In this document: positions 1 through 5,984 of the stretch, piece after piece | Numbering within the stretch: the first letter of the stretch is position 1 | How the letters are laid out: each line of letters opens with the position of its first letter | Assembly (NCBI GenBank): GCA_964503595.1 | Contig: CAZDAM010000064.1 | Span: 1 to 19,650 of the forward strand | DNA: 19,650 bases | Direction of reading: 5' to 3' | Source of the DNA: CAZDAM01 sp964503595 | GTDB taxonomy: Bacteria; Muiribacteriota; UBA6191 | Program-made: the position numbers and the translations under genes | The notes under the pieces: model-generated | The model's input: the letters and a program-made list of their open reading frames with translations, nothing else | Databases searched by the model: none | Told to the model about the DNA's origin: nothing

Positions 1-196
1 CCTGTTCTTTCATCCGCACACAAAAGGCCTCGATTTGCCTTCTCGCCAGCTTGAAGGGAACCGTCTTGCTGTTTTCCCAGCGGTTGATCGTGGAAAAGCT
101 CACGCCCAGTTCATGGGCCAGCTCTACCTGGCTCAGCCCCAATTGCTGGCGGACCACTTTGGCCGTATCTGCAGAATTTTCTGGCGCCTTTGCCAT
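1..196 (-). CDS. Small XRE/Cro-type HTH regulator, truncated by the left edge of the window
   Basis: The reverse strand encodes a helix-turn-helix domain of the HTH_3/XRE type: from about residue 12 it reads TAKVVRQQLGLSQVELAHEL, followed by GVSFSTINRWENSK, the classic helix 2-turn-helix 3 pattern with a recognition helix ending in RWE. Such proteins bind operator DNA, but the target here is unknown. I chose the ATG at 196 because GAGG lies 9 bases upstream; an in-frame ATG at 229 would add 11 residues but has a poorly placed ribosome site. About 65 codons are visible and the frame is open at base 1, so the C-terminus is missing. It could be a complete regulator of 80-100 residues or the start of a longer protein. 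Codon choice looks less AGA/GGA-rich than in the genes to the right. Confidence 0.72.
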   Translation of the reverse strand, partial: MAKAPENSADTAKVVRQQLGLSQVELAHELGVSFSTINRWENSKTVPFKLARRQIEAFCVRMKEQ

Positions 197-229
197 ATCG
201 GTTTGCCTCAATTCCAGATGCGTCACCAT

Positions 230-683
230 TTCACCGGCGGCAAGCGAACGCAGTGTGTCTAACTTACAAATACGACGATCAATATAGCAGGTGACAACGC
301 ATGTGGAAGGCCGAAAGTCGGCGGTTATTTCACAACTTTCCGACACATCTGGCGACCACCCGGTAAGTAAAGGCAGAACCCACAACGAGGAACGACCGAC
401 CAAGGACACCAATGACCTGTTTGACGGAATCATGAAGAGTATCAACCAGTTTGCATAAGGCCGCTCTCGCACCTCCTGTACTTCGCGGCATTCGAACATC
501 CCTGTTCATCAAATCGCCGAACAGCGGTTGCAGGAAAAAATACAGGATACCGGACGAAGTCCGGAGAATGCAGAGAATTTTAAGGAAAAAGAGAAATGGG
601 GTATGACAAAATCCCCAAAACGGGAGTAATCGAGGCCACATCACCTACACACCCTGAAAGCGACGTAAGCCGCCGACAACACA
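230..683. other. Gap without a confident gene between the HTH gene and tRNA-Ser
   Basis: This stretch holds no gene I can support beyond the doubtful small ORF at 303-458 and its antisense mirror at 330-644. A perfect 6-bp stem with a 3-base loop sits at 550-564 (CCGGAC GAA GTCCGG). On the minus strand it is followed by a T6 run only after about ten bases, so it is a poor terminator. No recognisable promoter, repeat family or transposase remnant is visible. Lying just downstream of a tRNA 3' end, it could be the edge of an integrated element, but I see no direct copy of the tRNA end within the window. Confidence 0.4.
303..458 (+). CDS. Possible small hydrophilic protein (51 aa), doubtful
   Basis: The plus frame is open from 288 to a TAA at 456-458, with GTG start options at 291 and 303 and no ATG. 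The translation is hydrophilic and ends in a plausible helix (DTNDLFDGIMKSINQFA). There is no good ribosome site and I recognise no family. The exactly antisense codon register is also open on the minus strand (330-644), so at most one of the two is likely to be real and the sequence does not decide which. I list it because it is the best candidate in an otherwise gene-free stretch; it may be a relic or chance. Confidence 0.15.
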   Translation: MEGRKSAVISQLSDTSGDHPVSKGRTHNEERPTKDTNDLFDGIMKSINQFA

Positions 684-733
684 CAGAAAAACAAAACCCG
701 CCCCATAACCGGACGCGGTTAGTGGACGGGTTT
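684..733 (-). terminator. Rho-independent terminator of tRNA-Ser
   Basis: Just past the tRNA 3' end the minus-strand transcript contains AAACCCGTCC pairing with GGGGCGGGTTT, a stem of about 10 bp including one G-U pair. A second inner stem AACCG/CGGTT sits inside the loop. It is followed directly by the T-rich tail TTTTGTTTTT. Strong outer stem, immediate T-tract and position 13 bases after CCA make this a convincing intrinsic terminator. Confidence 0.85.
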
Positions 734-745
734 GTCTTTTCTAAA

Positions 746-836
746 TGGCGGAGGTGGAGGGATTCGAACCCCCGGCAGAGTTACCCCTGCGACGGTTTTC
801 AAGACCGCTTCCTTAAACCAGCTCGGACACACCTCC
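746..836 (-). tRNA. tRNA-Ser (anticodon UGA), CCA encoded
   Basis: A full class II cloverleaf reads on the minus strand. The acceptor stem GGAGGTG pairs with CACCTCC. The anticodon arm is GCGGT-CTTGAAA-ACCGT with anticodon TGA and a G-U pair at the outer position. The long variable arm has a GCAG/CTGC stem typical of serine tRNAs, and the T arm is GGGGG-TTCGAAT-CCCTC. The discriminator is G and the CCA is encoded. It should read UCA and probably other UCN codons depending on wobble-base modification. It has its own promoter (851-879) and terminator (684-733), so it is a single-gene unit. Its 3' end faces the gene-poor left part of the window, a common integration site for mobile elements. Confidence 0.97.
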
Positions 837-850
837 GCGAGTGGGACTTC

Positions 851-879
851 ATTATGCGTGATGAGCGTCCGAGATTCAA
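851..879 (-). promoter_or_regulatory. Sigma-70-type promoter of tRNA-Ser
   Basis: On the minus strand TTGAAT (-35, at 874-879) and CATAAT (-10, at 851-856) are separated by exactly 17 bases. This places the transcription start about 6-8 bases after the -10 and roughly 7 bases before the mature tRNA 5' end, as expected for a short tRNA leader. It lies between the Nudix stop codon (899) and the tRNA. Confidence 0.75.
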
Positions 880-898
880 GCCCAAGCACGCAGATGAC

Positions 899-1345
899 CT
901 AGGAGTGAACCCTCAGAAGCTTTTCCACCACGTCTTTTTCGTGAATGAAGGTCATCAGGGAAGGCTTCAGTTCCTTTAAGGGAACAAAATAAAATTCCAG
1001 AAAGCAGTCCGGGCGTTCTGGCGCGGGATAGCGACCTTTTGGGATCTCTCCATTCAGGGAATCAAGATAGAAGTAGAGGGAGATGACCTGGGAGTCGTTG
1101 AAGGCTGATTTTACAAAGCGGCGGGCAATGAAGAAGGAATCCCCTACTTCGCATTCAAGATTCATTTCTTCCAGGATTTCACGTTTCAGGGCATCCACCG
1201 GACTTTCGCCCAGTTCAAGCCCGCCTCCGGGAAATTTCAGAATCGGGGCACTGCGCTCGGGATAATCCTCCCGAGACACCAGTACCGCCTGATCCTTCAA
1301 CCAGATACCATAGGCCCTGACATTAAAATGGGTTGTGGGGTTCAT
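899..1345 (-). CDS. Nudix hydrolase (148 aa)
   Basis: This is a small single-domain Nudix hydrolase, a family that cleaves nucleoside diphosphates linked to another group, usually for housecleaning or metabolite control. The Nudix box is clear around residues 40-65: G-x5-E (GGLELGE), seven residues, then REILEEMNLE, retaining the metal-binding REUxEE core. The usual glycine in EExGU is Asn here. The N-terminal FNVRAYGIWLKDQAVLVSRE is the typical first beta strands. Its ATG overlaps the stop of the aminotransferase gene as ATGA (1342-1345), so it is translationally coupled and belongs to the rocD transcript. The length is normal. The substrate cannot be deduced. The link to ornithine metabolism is positional only. 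Confidence 0.9.
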   Translation of the reverse strand: MNPTTHFNVRAYGIWLKDQAVLVSREDYPERSAPILKFPGGGLELGESPVDALKREILEEMNLECEVGDSFFIARRFVKSAFNDSQVISLYFYLDSLNGEIPKGRYPAPERPDCFLEFYFVPLKELKPSLMTFIHEKDVVEKLLRVHS

Positions 1346-2547
1346 CCCACCAGAGCTTTGTCTGTCAGAACTTCGCGAATCCGTCCCAGACAGTCCTCAA
1401 GAACATCTTTTCCAATGATAAGAGGAGGAGTAAAGCGAATGACGTTTTCGTGAGTTTCCTTGCAGAGCATGCCCTTTTTCATCAAGGCTTCACAAAATGG
1501 ACGGGCATTGCGATTCAACACCATGCCAATCATCAGACCCTTGCCCCGAATATGATCAATGGCCGGACTGTCGATTTTCTTCAGTTCTGCCTGAAACCAG
1601 TCACCCAGCTCGCGGGAACGCTCAATCAGGTTTTCTTCCTTCAGGACCAGAAGAGATTCCAGGCCTACCCTGCTGGCAAGAGGATTGCCACCAAAAGTGG
1701 AACCATGGGAACCATAATCAAAAACACCCATGACTTCCCTGCTTCCGGTCACAGCAGATACCGGAAGAATCCCGCCACCCAGAGCCTTGCCCAGAATATA
1801 CATATCGGGCTGAATTCCAAAATGCTCGGAACAGAACCATTTTCCGGTACGGCCAAGCCCGGTCTGGATTTCATCTGCAATCAGAAGAATGCGGTTTTCC
1901 TGACAAAGGCAGGCAGCTTCTTCCAGGTATCCTTCGGGTGGAACAATCACACCGGCTTCTCCCTGAATCGGTTCAAACAGGAAACCCACGGTATTTTTGG
2001 TTATCGCAGCTTTGAAGGCTTCAATATCGCCATAGGGAAGAATTTTGAATCCGGGAGTGAAAGGCCCGAAACCCTTCTTGTAGCCATCTTCGGAGGAAAA
2101 ACCCACAATGGTTGTGGTTCGGCCATGAAAGTTGTTCTGAAGCACCAGAATCTCGGCCTGATCCTCTTCAACTCCCTTAATCTGATATCCCCAGCGGCGA
2201 GCAGCTTTGATAGCAGTTTCAACAGCCTCGGCCCCGGTGTTCATGGGAAGGGCCATTTCCATTCTGGTCAGTTCACACAGAAGCTTCAGAAACGGACCCA
2301 TCTGATCGTTGTAAAAAGCCCTTGAAGTCAGGGTACAGCGATGGGCCTGATCCACCATGGCTGAAATGATACGGGGATGGCAGTGGCCCTGATTCACCGC
2401 AGAGTAAGCCGAAAGAAAGTCGTAATAGCGATTGCCCTCCGGATCCTCAACCACGGCTCCAAGCCCCTTGGAGATCACCACTGGCAGAGGATGATAATTG
2501 TGGGCACTCCATTGTTCCGTCATTTCCATTACGGTCTTGCTATCCAT
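1342..2547 (-). CDS. rocD: Ornithine aminotransferase (ornithine--oxo-acid transaminase)
   Basis: This PLP-dependent class III aminotransferase transfers the delta-amino group of ornithine to 2-oxoglutarate, giving glutamate semialdehyde and so linking arginine/ornithine catabolism to proline and glutamate. Numbering from the upstream ATG at 2553, the ornithine-aminotransferase signatures are SAYSAVNQGHCHP (48-60) and LTSRAFYN (75-82), followed by LPMNTGAEA (102-110), FHGRT (142-146), IADEIQTGLGRTG (225-237) and the PLP lysine in ILGKALGGG (K256). The 403-residue length is normal. An AGGAGG at 2554-2559 abuts the upstream ATG with no spacer but is 6 bases from the in-frame ATG at 2547, so I use 2547. 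It follows the coiled-coil gene by about 70 bases and overlaps the Nudix gene by 4. Confidence 0.93.
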   Translation of the reverse strand: MDSKTVMEMTEQWSAHNYHPLPVVISKGLGAVVEDPEGNRYYDFLSAYSAVNQGHCHPRIISAMVDQAHRCTLTSRAFYNDQMGPFLKLLCELTRMEMALPMNTGAEAVETAIKAARRWGYQIKGVEEDQAEILVLQNNFHGRTTTIVGFSSEDGYKKGFGPFTPGFKILPYGDIEAFKAAITKNTVGFLFEPIQGEAGVIVPPEGYLEEAACLCQENRILLIADEIQTGLGRTGKWFCSEHFGIQPDMYILGKALGGGILPVSAVTGSREVMGVFDYGSHGSTFGGNPLASRVGLESLLVLKEENLIERSRELGDWFQAELKKIDSPAIDHIRGKGLMIGMVLNRNARPFCEALMKKGMLCKETHENVIRFTPPLIIGKDVLEDCLGRIREVLTDKALVG

Positions 2548-2553
2548 ATTCAT

Positions 2554-2559
2554 CCTCCT
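2554..2559 (-). promoter_or_regulatory. Perfect ribosome binding site that decides the rocD start
   Basis: On the minus strand this is AGGAGG. It lies directly against one ATG (2551-2553) and 6 bases before a second in-frame ATG (2545-2547). Normal spacing favours the second. Confidence 0.75.
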
Positions 2560-2620
2560 ATAGCGGCTATGTAGGGCAATTTCTGAGAAGTTTCAGACTG
2601 CACAATGACCTAACCGCAGC

Positions 2621-2887
2621 TTAAAAATTCATACTGTGACGGGAGAGGAGATCGAGAAGCTTGTTGGTCTCTTCATCAATCTGGCGAACCTGGGCCTTGA
2701 GCTCCTTGATTCTGGCCTTGTCCTCAATCCCTGTCATCTGGTTTTTGAGTTCTTCTTTTTCCTGCACCAGGATTTTGAGGTGGTCGTAGACCTTCTGGCA
2801 TTTTTCATCCGCACTGGATGCCAGCCTCTCGTCATCCTTCATAAAGTCTTCAATCAGGTTTTTCAGTCTGTCCTGGCGCTCGCACAT
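2621..2887 (-). CDS. Small soluble coiled-coil protein, unknown function (88 aa)
   Basis: I do not recognise the family. The protein is highly charged and almost wholly helical: leucine/isoleucine heptads run from about residue 35 to 82 (LKILVQEKEELKNQ ... IKELKAQVRQIDEETNKLLDLL), predicting a coiled coil. There is no signal peptide and no membrane segment. It has cysteines at positions 2 and 30. The start is well supported: AAAGGA sits 6 bases before the ATG, and a good promoter lies just upstream (2915-2942). It appears to be the first gene of a transcript continuing into rocD and the Nudix gene. A short adaptor, chaperone or structural helper is conceivable, but nothing in the sequence decides. 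Confidence 0.75.
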   Translation of the reverse strand: MCERQDRLKNLIEDFMKDDERLASSADEKCQKVYDHLKILVQEKEELKNQMTGIEDKARIKELKAQVRQIDEETNKLLDLLSRHSMNF

Positions 2888-2914
2888 ATTGCATCCTTTG
2901 ATCTTGTGGCCGCC

Positions 2915-2942
2915 ATTATAATGAGTGGATTCGCGCTTACAA
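2915..2942 (-). promoter_or_regulatory. Sigma-70-type promoter for the coiled-coil/rocD/Nudix operon
   Basis: On the minus strand TTGTAA (-35, 2937-2942) and a consensus TATAAT (-10, 2915-2920) are separated by 16 bases, giving a leader of about 20 bases before the ATG at 2887. The -35 lies 4 bases beyond the cysN stop codon, so the intergenic space is just large enough for the promoter. No terminator for cysN is visible. Confidence 0.7.
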
Positions 2943-2946
2943 CCCC

Positions 2947-4596
2947 TCAGCTCCAGATAAAACCTTCCTCCTGAAGAACCTCCAGAGCCTGGGAGGCACC
3001 GGGATTTTCATCCGTGGAAATCAGAAGCACGTTTTCTTCACCAAGCCTTCTTTTCAGCATCTGGTGCTGAAACGGACTCAGATCAACAATCGTGAACAGA
3101 GTCAGGCACCCGCTCATACCAAGCATTTCCAGAAAATCCAGAAGGCTTTCCAGATGCTCGCCTTCAAGCCTCAACTCCCGGCTTTGAGCTTCGCGAAGTC
3201 CATACAGGAAATTGCCCGCGCTGAAAAAACAGGGGTGATGTCCTCTCTCAAAAAGAAGCCTTTCAAGCTCCATCGCAAGAGGCTTTTTTCCGGAATCCCG
3301 GGCTCCCGTAATCACCAAAACCCCACACTTTTGCCGAAAGCGCCGGGCCTTATCCTGAACCGAAATCGAGGATGGAATAAAGCGCTGGGCCCGAAGTGCC
3401 CTTCTTTGAGGATTCAGGGTTTTCATGGCCGGATCCTTAAAAACCTTTTCAATCCTTCCTCCACCCCAAATCACTCCCTCCATTTCCAGAGCAAACCGGG
3501 AAAGAAACGAATCGGAATCCTCTTCCAGAACCGCAATATCCTGAAGACTGATTTCCACCCTGGCAATCCCCCTGCTGAGCACCGGCCTTTCTTCCCCAAG
3601 GATTCTGAGCCCAATCACCCGACTCATAAAGGTATGGGAGCGAAAATGAAGCGCCAGTCGATCCGAGAGCGGCTCAGGCCCCATCCAGAAAACCGTGGCC
3701 TGAAGTCTGGAACTGATCTCCGGTAATGTCCCTTCAGGATCCACCCCGACTTCCCCCCGCCTCACATAGATTTCATCACTCATGGTCATGGCGGATGCCT
3801 GAACCGCATTTGCCTCAGACAAGTCCTTTTCAGGCCAGGAAGGAATGGTCGCTACCTCAGTACTTCTTCCCGATGGGAAAAACAGGATTTTCTGCCCCTT
3901 TCTGAGCACTCCCTCTTCCACCATTCCAAGAACAGTCCTCTGATTCGCCTCGTCTTTTTCAACCCCCTGAACACTGAACCGCAATGGTCTTTGGGAAACG
4001 ACCTTCTGAGAAGTCAGGCCCAAGAGCCAATCCTTGAGGGTCTTTCCCGGATGCCATGAAAAAGGATGCAGAATTCCCTCACCCGTGTAGGCCGAAGTCG
4101 GGATGGTGGCGGCAATATCCATAAACTTTCCAACTTCTTGGGAATACTCTTTCAGAAGATTTTGGGGATTTCTCACCAAATCCAGGCGGGTCAGAACCAG
4201 AGCAACCGAAGAGATCCCCAGAAGTTTTAAGACACCGGCATGAAAGCGGGTGTTTTCCTGAATCCCGGAAACTGCATCCAGAACCAGAATCGCCGCATCG
4301 GCGTTGGAGCTTCCACTGACCATGGAAGTCACAAAATCCAGATGACCCGGATTGTCCAGAAACAGAAACTCCCTGGCCTCGATACGAAAATGGGCCCGGG
4401 CTGAATCAATTGTAATGCCCTGACTTCTCTCATCCTGCAATGCATCCAGAAGCTGGGCGTAGTCTGCAATTCCTTCCAGGGTAGGAAGAGCTTTCAGCCG
4501 GTTTTCGGAAACAGCACCGACCTCGGCCATCAGACGACCCAGAAGCGTGGACTTTCCATGATCCACATGACCGGCAATGGCAATTCTCAGTTTCAC
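2947..4596 (-). CDS. cysN: Sulfate adenylyltransferase GTPase subunit CysN with degenerate C-terminal APS-kinase-like domain
   Basis: CysN is the EF-Tu-like GTPase partner of CysD; together they make adenosine 5'-phosphosulfate from ATP and sulfate. Visible here are G1 GHVDHGKST (9-17), the G2 region DERSQGITID (55-64) and G3 DNPGH (81-85). The G4 position reads TRLD (136-139) instead of NKxD. Beta-barrel domains run to about 400. Residues 415-549 correspond to the APS kinase of CysNC fusions, but its P-loop is GARDSGKK (431-438), lacking the terminal Ser/Thr, and the DGDN-type substrate motif is replaced by SAGNFLYGL (459-467). The kinase half is therefore probably inactive or structural. 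The start is GTG at 4594-4596, overlapping the cysD stop as GTGA. No cysC or cysH is visible in the window. Confidence 0.9.
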   Translation of the reverse strand: MKLRIAIAGHVDHGKSTLLGRLMAEVGAVSENRLKALPTLEGIADYAQLLDALQDERSQGITIDSARAHFRIEAREFLFLDNPGHLDFVTSMVSGSSNADAAILVLDAVSGIQENTRFHAGVLKLLGISSVALVLTRLDLVRNPQNLLKEYSQEVGKFMDIAATIPTSAYTGEGILHPFSWHPGKTLKDWLLGLTSQKVVSQRPLRFSVQGVEKDEANQRTVLGMVEEGVLRKGQKILFFPSGRSTEVATIPSWPEKDLSEANAVQASAMTMSDEIYVRRGEVGVDPEGTLPEISSRLQATVFWMGPEPLSDRLALHFRSHTFMSRVIGLRILGEERPVLSRGIARVEISLQDIAVLEEDSDSFLSRFALEMEGVIWGGGRIEKVFKDPAMKTLNPQRRALRAQRFIPSSISVQDKARRFRQKCGVLVITGARDSGKKPLAMELERLLFERGHHPCFFSAGNFLYGLREAQSRELRLEGEHLESLLDFLEMLGMSGCLTLFTIVDLSPFQHQMLKRRLGEENVLLISTDENPGASQALEVLQEEGFIWS

Positions 4597-5468
4597 ATAT
4601 ACCCGTCTTTCCGAAGCGTCTCCAGACCCCCGGTTTCAGTATCCTGAGCTCTCCCGCTGCGTTCCGGAACCGATTTCAGAGGGCCGTTTCTGAGTTCCTC
4701 CAGAACCTCGGATGCATCCTTAGCTGAAGATGAGATGGGTCCGGTACAGGGAGAGCACCCCAAAGAGCGATAACGCAGGCCATTGCCTCCATCAAAATAC
4801 AGGGGGGAAACCAAAATATCGTTTTCCACGATATAGCCCCACAGTTCTTCTTCCGTCCAGTCCAGCAAGGGATGAATCCGGACATGCCCACCTTCAGGAA
4901 TCTTTCTTTGGTACTGATTCCAGAATTCGGCTGGCTGAGCTGCTACATCCCACCGGGAATTCACTCCCCGAACCGAGATATAGCGCTCCTTGGAACGTGA
5001 ACCTTCTTCATCTGCCCGAAGCCCGACAATCACGGCATCCCACAAAATCGGGGGAGCATCTTCCAGGAAACCGGTGACCAGGTTCAGACGTTTTTGTTTC
5101 AGCGTCCCATCCAAAGCACCCCGAAGGCCCAGAGTTTTCAGACGATAGCAGCATTCCGTACGGGAAAGCCCGGAATCCGGAAATGTTTCTTTTTTCCGAA
5201 TCGCCTCTTCATTCATCACCACTCTGAGATCAAGCCCCAATTCCTGAGAAACAGTGGTTCGCCACTCCAGCATTTCCGGAATCTTGAAGCCGGTATCAAT
5301 ATGAAGAACAGGAAACGGAACCCTGCCCAGAAAAGCTTTGCGGGCCAGATACAGAAGGACGGTGCTGTCCTTTCCCATGGACCAGAGCATGACCAGTCCC
5401 GTAAATGCACTGTAGGCTTCCCGAAGCAGGCGAATGGAAGCGGTTTCCAGATGGGAAAATGCTGACAT
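4593..5468 (-). CDS. cysD: Sulfate adenylyltransferase catalytic subunit CysD
   Basis: This PP-loop ATP pyrophosphatase of the PAPS-reductase/CysD superfamily is the catalytic half of ATP sulfurylase. The PP-loop is SMGKDS (30-35). Further landmarks are HIDTGFKIPEM (56-66), RADEEGSRSKER (151-162), RWD (172-174), HPLLDWTEEELW (199-210) and the C-terminal ERSGRAQDTETGGLETLRK, which matches the CysD end. Unusual relative to the enterobacterial form are a Cys pair in TECCYRLKT (104-112) and a C-x2-C in GCSPCTG (237-243), both reminiscent of the reductase branch of the superfamily. Pairing with a CysN coupled by a 4-base overlap makes sulfurylase far more likely than PAPS reductase. At 291 aa it is of normal length. 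The ribosome site is weak (GAGAGAG). Confidence 0.9.
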   Translation of the reverse strand: MSAFSHLETASIRLLREAYSAFTGLVMLWSMGKDSTVLLYLARKAFLGRVPFPVLHIDTGFKIPEMLEWRTTVSQELGLDLRVVMNEEAIRKKETFPDSGLSRTECCYRLKTLGLRGALDGTLKQKRLNLVTGFLEDAPPILWDAVIVGLRADEEGSRSKERYISVRGVNSRWDVAAQPAEFWNQYQRKIPEGGHVRIHPLLDWTEEELWGYIVENDILVSPLYFDGGNGLRYRSLGCSPCTGPISSSAKDASEVLEELRNGPLKSVPERSGRAQDTETGGLETLRKDGYM

Positions 5469-5630
5469 CTATAACTCTCTCTCGCTCCATACCATTTCTT
5501 CGGCACCTTCCAAAGAGACTTCCCCCTGAATCAAAATGTGGGGAATTCCAACAAACATACCAAAGACCTGCCCCTTTTCCCGGAGCCGATCCAGCCACTG
5601 CCGGGAATCTTCGGTCAGCTCATTCAGCAA
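5469..5630 (-). CDS. Hidden 53-codon ORF abutting cysD (TAG directly followed by ATG)
   Basis: The minus frame after an in-frame TGA at 5652-5654 is open to a TAG at 5469-5471, whose last base is immediately followed by the cysD ATG. It has no ATG near its start; TTG at 5628-5630 is a possible start with GGAG 11 bases upstream. The translation is protein-like: LTEDSRQWLDRLREKGQVFG, a hydrophobic stretch MFVGIPHILIQ, then EVSLEGAEEMVWSEREL. I recognise no family. It is either a small leader protein translationally coupled to cysD or the 3' part of a gene whose 5' part continues in another frame at 5624-5737. Codon choice resembles the neighbouring genes. Confidence 0.45.
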   Translation of the reverse strand: MLNELTEDSRQWLDRLREKGQVFGMFVGIPHILIQGEVSLEGAEEMVWSEREL

Positions 5631-5737
5631 TAGAGAGTTCGCTCCACAAAATCAGGAGGAACCATATGATAGATATAGGCATAGAAATCGGCATACCCTT
5701 TTTCAGAAATTTCGGCTGCTTTTTGGATCTTTTCAGC
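5624..5737 (-). pseudogene. Possible 5' remnant of the frameshifted gene upstream of cysD
   Basis: One base out of register with the 53-codon ORF, this frame is open for 37 codons between TGA codons at 5738-5740 and 5624-5626. It reads AEKIQKAAEISEKGYADFYA then YIYHMVPPDFVERTL, which has normal codon use and the look of a real protein. Joined to the downstream ORF by one frameshift it would give about 90 residues. The left boundary coincides with the start of the acetyltransferase remnant on the other strand, so both genes seem cut at about 5740. The interpretation as one broken gene is inference; no family is recognised. Confidence 0.3.
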
Positions 5738-5744
5738 TCATGTC

Positions 5745-5984
5745 ATGGGGCTATATCTTATTCCCAAAGCACTGGGACAGAAACTGGGGGAAAGACTCTA
5801 CCTGGCCCTGAAAGAAGAATTTGAGAAGGCTAAGGTAGAAACCATCACTCTGGAATCTACCCTGAATTCCGTTGGCTTTTATCAGAAATTCGGGTTCGTC
5901 CCCAGAGAACCCATCACCATCATGATGGGAGAGCAACCTCTGCGCTGCATCCCCATGAGCATGCAGATTCGTCCCTGCTCATGA
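5745..5984 (+). pseudogene. C-terminal remnant of a GNAT acetyltransferase
   Basis: The 79-residue plus frame matches the last half of a GNAT N-acetyltransferase. The acetyl-CoA-binding helix region GLYLIPKALGQKLGERLY corresponds to the family's LYVxPxxxGxGIGxxLL, and TLESTLNSVGFYQKFGFVP is the typical strand 5 to end motif (S-x-N-x-x-FY-x-x-GF). About 60-80 N-terminal residues that would complete the fold are absent, and a TAG interrupts the frame upstream at about 5687. No ribosome site precedes the ATG at 5745. It is therefore most likely a truncated pseudogene. Its TGA (5982-5984) overlaps the photolyase stop on the other strand by 6 bases, so the two genes end tail to tail. Confidence 0.7.

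Noticed and set aside
550..564. Perfect CCGGAC GAA GTCCGG hairpin as a terminator
   Set aside because: The T-run on the minus strand begins about ten bases after the stem and there is none on the plus strand, and no clear gene ends here.
330..644. Minus-strand ORF of 104 codons
   Set aside because: Its first third is low-complexity aromatic sequence, there is no ribosome site and no family match; it mirrors the plus frame in register. Not strong enough to list as a gene.
596..979. Plus-strand ORF of 127 codons
   Set aside because: It crosses the tRNA-Ser antisense (the WRRWRDSNPRQ translation is the usual artefact of a tRNA complement) and the Nudix 3' end.
1333..2325. Long plus-strand ORF of 330 codons
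   Set aside because: It is the antisense shadow of rocD, whose conserved motifs on the minus strand are unmistakable.
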